NCBI GenBank assembly: GCA_021851165.1
Contig: JAJZJN010000004.1
Location: forward strand, 1 to 46,129
Reading direction: 5' to 3'
DNA length: 46,129 nucleotides
DNA from: Actinomycetes bacterium
Lineage (GTDB): Bacteria; Actinomycetota; Acidimicrobiia; Acidimicrobiales; JAJZJN01
Each line of letters opens with the position of its first letter. Within the stretch, counting starts at the first letter, position 1. The notes below the pieces were generated by a model. It was not told the origin of the DNA. It was given only the letters and a program-made list of their open reading frames with translations, and made no database searches. Shown piece after piece: positions 42,762 through 46,129 of the stretch. The translations under genes and the position numbers were made by a program.

Positions 42762-42788
42762 GGATGGCCCGTCCGAAACGGGCCATCC
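42762..42788. terminator. Strong GC hairpin between tRNA-Thr and hsp20
   Basis: The arms ggatggcccgt and acgggccatcc pair perfectly over 11 bp with a 5-base loop. The hairpin lies 70 bp after the hsp20 stop and upstream of tRNA-Thr on the same strand, where it could stop hsp20 transcripts. No U-tract follows on either strand. Confidence 0.55.
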
Positions 42789-42857
42789 TGAACTGCCTGT
42801 CATTCATAAGCCGGTCGGTAGAGGATCTCTAACTCAGACTCCCCATCTCGGCAGCGG

Positions 42858-43319
42858 TCAGGCTCCGACCGTTGCCTCCGCTGCCTGGGCGTCGATCACC
42901 TCGGGTCGGGTCCGACCTGTGACGGCTATCTCGACCTTGCGTGGCTTGGCCTGGTCGGCCACCGGCAGCGTCACAGTCAGCACACCCTGCTCGTAGGCAG
43001 CATGGACCTTGTCCAGATCCAGCCCCTCGCCGAGGAACAGTTGACGGCTGAAGCGGCCGTAGGGCCGCTCCGAGATGACCACCTCGTCGTTCTCGGCCCG
43101 CTGCTCGTTGCGCTCAGCGGTCACGGTCAGGACGTTCTTCTCAACGGTGAGGTCGATGCTACCCGGATCCACCCCCGGTAGATCTACTTCGAGCACGAAC
43201 TCGTCGCCTCGGCGATAAGCGTCGAGCGGCATTACCGAGCTACGACCACGAAGCGCGGCCCAAGCCTGCTCGTTCGCTCGTTCTGCCTCACGAAACGGAT
43301 CAAAACGCATCAATACCAT
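42858..43319 (-). CDS. hsp20: Small heat-shock protein Hsp20
   Basis: The 153-residue chaperone holds unfolded proteins. The alpha-crystallin domain (about 30-130) shows LEVDLPGVDPGSIDLTVEKNVLTVTAER, the loop RPYGRFSRQLFLGEGLD, and YEQGVLTVTLPVADQAKPRKVEI with the GVLTVTLP signature. It starts at ATG 43319 with an excellent AAGGAGG 5 bp upstream. The long, AT-rich upstream region contains its promoter. No clear HspR HAIR or CIRCE element was seen. Confidence 0.95.
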   Translation of the reverse strand: MVLMRFDPFREAERANEQAWAALRGRSSVMPLDAYRRGDEFVLEVDLPGVDPGSIDLTVEKNVLTVTAERNEQRAENDEVVISERPYGRFSRQLFLGEGLDLDKVHAAYEQGVLTVTLPVADQAKPRKVEIAVTGRTRPEVIDAQAAEATVGA

Positions 43320-43368
43320 TACGACCTCCTTGAATCTTCTGGGTACCTGAAACCTTTACTTCACCAAT

Positions 43369-43419
43369 CATTGCAACTTCGACAACAATGACTATAGCAG
43401 GTTAATTCTCATTAGGCAA
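43369..43419 (-). promoter_or_regulatory. hsp20 promoter with adjoining inverted repeat
   Basis: On the minus strand TTGCCT (43419-43414) and TATAGT (43396-43391) are 17 bases apart. Just downstream, over the likely transcription start, cattg and caatg form the ends of a 22-bp element (43390-43369), a possible operator. The leader is about 65 bases. Confidence 0.55.
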
Positions 43420-43523
43420 GAGATATGACTATCAGACACTCAACTTTTATCACTCTAGAGCACGCACACTAGCCACAGCAGTCTCGTTGGCCTCACGCCT
43501 TTGACGTACCCCCAACACGAACG

Positions 43524-43551
43524 TGCCCCCGGCGCCTTGCCCCCGGCGCCT
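43524..43551. repeat. 14-bp tandem duplication before otsB
   Basis: tgcccccggcgcct occurs twice in direct succession plus a partial copy. The period is not a multiple of three, which argues that this stretch is upstream of the true otsB start. Confidence 0.85.
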
Positions 43552-43573
43552 TGCCCTGCGAGGCTGCTTGGCG

Positions 43574-44347
43574 GTGAGCGCCGGTAATGCCAGATCATCA
43601 GCCGTGATGACGGATTTCGATGGGACCCTGTCGGAGATAGTCGACGACCCGGCCCTTGCCCGTCCATTGCCGGAGGCGACTGAGGCACTGAATGCTCTGG
43701 CACCTGTGTTCGGTGTGGTTGCTGTCGTGTCGGGCCGTCCGCTTAAGTTCCTGAGGGACAGCTTCCCCGCCCTCGACCCAGCCGTTCGCCTCGTCGGGAT
43801 GTACGGGATGGAACGCCTGGAGCACGGGGTAGTGCGCCTCGCCACTGGGGTCGACAGCTGGCGGGGTGTGGTTGCACAGGTGGCAGGTGAAGCGAGGGCT
43901 CAGGTCCGCGGTGGCGTGCTTGTAGAGGACAAGGGTCTGTCGGTCACGCTCCACTGGCGCACATCGCCCGCCGGGATGCCGTGGGCAGATGGGTTCGCCA
44001 GGCGGGTCGCATCGAAGACGGGCTTGAAGATTCAGCCAGGTCGGATGGCGGTGGAGCTGCGCCCACCGGTAGGCCCGGACAAGGGCGCGGTGGTCGAGGA
44101 GCTCGCGAGCGGCTGCACGGCAGCGTGCTTCGTCGGTGACGACGAGGGGGACCTGGCGGCGTTTGCCGCCCTGGATCGCCTGGCTGCCGGCGGAGCGCGG
44201 GTGGTGAAGGTGGCGGTTGGGGCGGTTGAGTCGCCTACTGCGCTGTTGGCGGCTGCAGACCTTGTGCTCGAGTCCCCGCGGGCGACGGTTGAGTTCCTGA
44301 AGGGCCTGGCGCGCACCGGCCGGATAGCTCCCGAGGAGGCTGGATAG
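43574..44347 (+). CDS. otsB: Trehalose-6-phosphate phosphatase OtsB
   Basis: The ~257-residue HAD-family phosphatase makes trehalose from trehalose-6-phosphate. The catalytic motif I is MTDFDGTLSEIVDDP (Asp14/Asp16), with VVSGRPLKFL next and motif IV CFVGDDEGDLAAFAAL. The cap region has GMYGMERLE and LVEDKGLSVTLHWR. GTG 43574 was preferred over the earlier GTG 43523 because the latter would place a 14-bp frame-breaking repeat inside the gene; ATG 43607 is also possible. The 3' end carries a 20-bp tandem duplication containing the stop. OtsA is on the opposite strand beyond vapBC. Confidence 0.9.
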   Translation: MSAGNARSSAVMTDFDGTLSEIVDDPALARPLPEATEALNALAPVFGVVAVVSGRPLKFLRDSFPALDPAVRLVGMYGMERLEHGVVRLATGVDSWRGVVAQVAGEARAQVRGGVLVEDKGLSVTLHWRTSPAGMPWADGFARRVASKTGLKIQPGRMAVELRPPVGPDKGAVVEELASGCTAACFVGDDEGDLAAFAALDRLAAGGARVVKVAVGAVESPTALLAAADLVLESPRATVEFLKGLARTGRIAPEEAG

Positions 44348-44367
44348 CTCCCGAGCAGGCCGGATAG
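44322..44367. repeat. 20-bp tandem duplication across the otsB stop
   Basis: A unit beginning ggatagctcccgag is repeated after 20 bp with one or two changes, then partly again. The otsB TAG lies inside the second copy, so the extra sequence is largely non-coding. A 13-bp direct repeat containing cgctcagcgtg follows at about 44369-44393. Confidence 0.8.
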
Positions 44368-44480
44368 CCGCTCAGCGTGGGGCGCTCAGCGTGCCGGCAA
44401 GGTCTCAATAGCACACAGTGCGGGCAGAAGCGAAGCTCGGCGTCATCGTCGGCCCACTGATACCTCTGTGGTGGTACCCT

Positions 44481-44732
44481 ATGACTATGAATGGTACGCA
44501 CAAGGTCGTTGTGGGCGACAGGGGCCGACTGGTCGTGCCTGCCGAGGTCCGGGAGCGGGCTGGCCTGGTCGAAGGTACGACGCTGGTGCTACTCGAAACC
44601 CCATCGGGGATCATCCTGATGACTCGCGCCCAACTGCGTGCCCGGGTCCGGGAGGAGCTTTCAGGTCTTGACCTCGTCGGCGAGCTCCTTGCCGAGCGGC
44701 GCGCGGTAGCCGCCAACGAGGATGCCGCGTGA
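44481..44732 (+). CDS. vapB: VapB-type antitoxin (AbrB/SpoVT fold)
   Basis: The 83-residue protein begins with a swapped-hairpin DNA-binding fold (HKVVVGDRGRLVVPAEVRERAGLVEGTTLVL) and ends in a helical toxin-binding tail (RARVREELSGLDLVGELLAERR). It likely represses its own operon. ATG 44481 or ATG 44487 may be the start; TACCCT lies 6 bases before 44487, hinting at a leaderless message. Its stop overlaps the toxin start by 4 bp. Confidence 0.85.
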   Translation: MTMNGTHKVVVGDRGRLVVPAEVRERAGLVEGTTLVLLETPSGIILMTRAQLRARVREELSGLDLVGELLAERRAVAANEDAA

Positions 44733-45094
44733 GCGTAGTGGATGCCTCAGCCATCCTGGCCTTCGCTCAGGGTGAGGAAGGTGCCGAGCAGATCGAGGTC
44801 CTTCTCGAGGAGGGAGCGAGCTGCGGGGCGGCGAACTGGTCGGAAGTCGCCCAGAAGGTCGTGGCTGCAGGTCGGGACTGGCACCTGGTTCGGGCGCTGT
44901 TAGTGAGCTACAACCTGAACGTCGAGGCAGTCCTAGAAGAGGACGCCGAATGGGCGGCCGGCAGGTGGCGCAGAGGCGAGGGGCTGTCGCTCGCCGACCG
45001 ACTCTGCCTTGCCCTCGGCGAACGGCTCGACGCAGACGTGTGGACCGCCGACACCAGCTGGGGATCGGTGGGCCGGGTCCATCAGCTGCGCTGA
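44729..45094 (+). CDS. vapC: VapC-type PIN-domain ribonuclease toxin
   Basis: The 121-residue PIN domain has the acidic residues that bind Mg: Asp5 in SVVDASAIL, Glu39 in NWSEVAQK, Asp90 in LSLADRLCLALG and Asp108 in VWTADTSWG. Such toxins cleave tRNA or rRNA when free of VapB. GTG start overlaps the vapB stop. All catalytic residues are intact, so it may be active. Its stop lies in the first copy of a 20-bp tandem repeat. Confidence 0.88.
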   Translation: MSVVDASAILAFAQGEEGAEQIEVLLEEGASCGAANWSEVAQKVVAAGRDWHLVRALLVSYNLNVEAVLEEDAEWAAGRWRRGEGLSLADRLCLALGERLDADVWTADTSWGSVGRVHQLR

Positions 45095-45130
45095 GGAACC
45101 ATCAGCTGCGCTGAGGAACCATCAGCCGCG
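45081..45130. repeat. 20-bp tandem repeat (2.5 copies) at the vapC stop
   Basis: atcagctgcgctgaggaacc occurs twice perfectly plus half a copy. The vapC TGA is in the first copy, so the remaining copies are outside the gene. The period is not a multiple of three. Confidence 0.92.
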
Positions 45131-45197
45131 GCTTCCTCGATCGACTTCAGCACCAGCTCCTTCACCTCGGCGAGGGCTGACAACCGTTGTTGCACCC

Positions 45198-46129
45198 TCA
45201 CCAGCCGGTCGGGGCAGCTGCCGATATCTGGTCGTCGAGCCACTGGCGGGGATGGCTCTTGGCTATGAGGTCGCGGAGCCCTACAGAGCGCCTCCGCCGT
45301 TCCCCGTCGTCCAATGCGAGCGCAGCCGAGAGCACCTCTGCCGTGCCCGATATGTCGAAGGGGTTCACCTCCAGGGTCCAGGGAGCCAGCTCCTCGAAAG
45401 CCCCCGCCTCACGTGAGAGGGCGACCACCCCGCCGGAGGTGTTCACGAGCGGTCCCTCCTTCGCCACGAGGTTGAGTCCGTCGCGGATGGGGTTGACCAG
45501 CAGGACGTCGTATCGCGCGAGCGCAGCCATGGAGCGAGCGCGGTCGTCGGCAACCCTGTAGACGACGGGCGTCCACGACCGCGTGCCCCATGTGTCGTTC
45601 ACTCTCCGGGCTGCCTGCTCGGCTTCGACGCCGTAGGCGAGATAGTCGGCAAGGCTCTGGCGCGACGGGTATGCAAATGCGAGCATCACGACCTGCTCAC
45701 GCCATTCGGGGTGCCGCTGGAGCATCTCGTCATAGGCGAGGAAGCCCCGCACCAGGTTCTTCGACGGCTCCACCCTGTCGACTCGAACCACGAGGCGCCT
45801 GCTGCCGACCAGGTCGTCGAGCTCATGCGCGGCTCGTGCGTAGCCTGGTGACTCGGCCTCTGCCAGCAGGCCGGCGGCGTCCGGTGAGAGGGCAGACACG
45901 AATGTCGCCGGTGCAGGTACACCGGCTTCTTCGCAGCAAGCGAGAAATGCCGCTCGCCACCGCTCGGCATGGAATCCGCATGCACCACCGGCCATGGCCG
46001 CCAGCAGCTCCTGGGCGGCCCCGTCGGGCAACACTCTCAGAGCCGCGGGGTCGGCGAAGGGGGTGTGGGTGAAGTGGACGACCCGCAGATCGGGGCGCTT
46101 GCGGCTCACCATGGCAGGAACGAGGGAAA
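45198..46129 (-). CDS. otsA: Trehalose-6-phosphate synthase OtsA, C-terminal part (5' cut by window)
   Basis: This is the C-terminal two-thirds of the glycosyltransferase family 20 enzyme that makes trehalose-6-phosphate. The frame is open to the end of the window (LVPAMVSRKRPDLRVVHFTHTPF), so the ATG at 46112 is internal. Key family features are VVRVDRVEPSKNLVRGFLAYDEML, the donor-site loop LVNPIRDGLNLVAKEGPLVN, and TSGGVVALSREAGAFEEL. It converges on otsB with the vapBC pair between. Its 3' end is 103 bp from vapC. Confidence 0.92.
   Translation of the reverse strand, partial: SLVPAMVSRKRPDLRVVHFTHTPFADPAALRVLPDGAAQELLAAMAGGACGFHAERWRAAFLACCEEAGVPAPATFVSALSPDAAGLLAEAESPGYARAAHELDDLVGSRRLVVRVDRVEPSKNLVRGFLAYDEMLQRHPEWREQVVMLAFAYPSRQSLADYLAYGVEAEQAARRVNDTWGTRSWTPVVYRVADDRARSMAALARYDVLLVNPIRDGLNLVAKEGPLVNTSGGVVALSREAGAFEELAPWTLEVNPFDISGTAEVLSAALALDDGERRRRSVGLRDLIAKSHPRQWLDDQISAAAPTGW

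Overview
The window is 46 kb of a GC-rich chromosome from an actinobacterium. The best guess is a member of the Acidimicrobiia. Reasons are the high-GC coding style, frequent GTG and TTG starts, actinobacterial marker genes (DUF2017 beside clpS, an OB-fold protein beside kdp, senX3/regX3-like genes, a SCO6880-type conjugation protein), and a giant NHL protein ending in GYWLVASDGG-type repeats, which I associate with that class. It is unusual for a high-GC actinobacterium that the codons ATA (Ile) and AGG (Arg) are common. No rRNA, transposase, integrase or CRISPR array was seen.

Layout. Positions 1-11942 carry a purine biosynthesis region: the end of purC, then purS, purQ, purL, purF and purM. 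It is interrupted by a small conserved hypothetical gene, a secreted NHL-repeat protein and a PHP phosphoesterase. Positions 11943-20190 hold the Kdp potassium system. KdpD is split into two divergent genes (sensor/USP half on -, membrane/histidine-kinase half on + followed by kdpE). The pump operon runs on the opposite strand as microprotein-kdpF-kdpA-kdpB-kdpC. Positions 20288-20564 hold three tRNAs (Phe, Asp, Glu). Next come DUF2017 and clpS, then ctaB, a TlpA-like thioredoxin, a two-gene ABC exporter, and serS preceded by a short overlapping leader ORF. A senX3/regX3-like two-component pair is translationally coupled to a Fur-family regulator (26287-29041).

Positions 29099-35801 are the main accessory segment. 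A strong promoter in an AT-rich gap drives five tightly overlapping genes resembling the core of an actinobacterial type IV secretion (conjugation-like) system: a VirB2-like small membrane protein, a VirB6/TrbL-like protein, a SCO6880/PrgI-like protein, a VirB4 ATPase core and a VirD4/TraG coupling ATPase. No relaxase or integrase is beside them. From 35776 to the end are mostly metabolic and surface genes: amidase, BluB-like flavoprotein, polyphosphate glucokinase, LapA-like membrane protein, a lipase lipoprotein, a Tat-exported phospholipase C-type enzyme, a conserved hypothetical, tRNA-Thr, hsp20, and the trehalose genes otsB and otsA (cut by the window end) with a vapBC toxin-antitoxin pair between them.

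Two themes cut across the window. First, proteins normally made as one chain are split (KdpD, probably VirB4). Second, there are at least eleven loci of perfect or near-perfect short tandem duplications of 12-21 bp. Inside genes the period is a multiple of three; at gene ends and between genes it often is not. This looks like an active slippage or duplication process filtered by selection on reading frame. No gene-free stretch exceeds about 260 bases.
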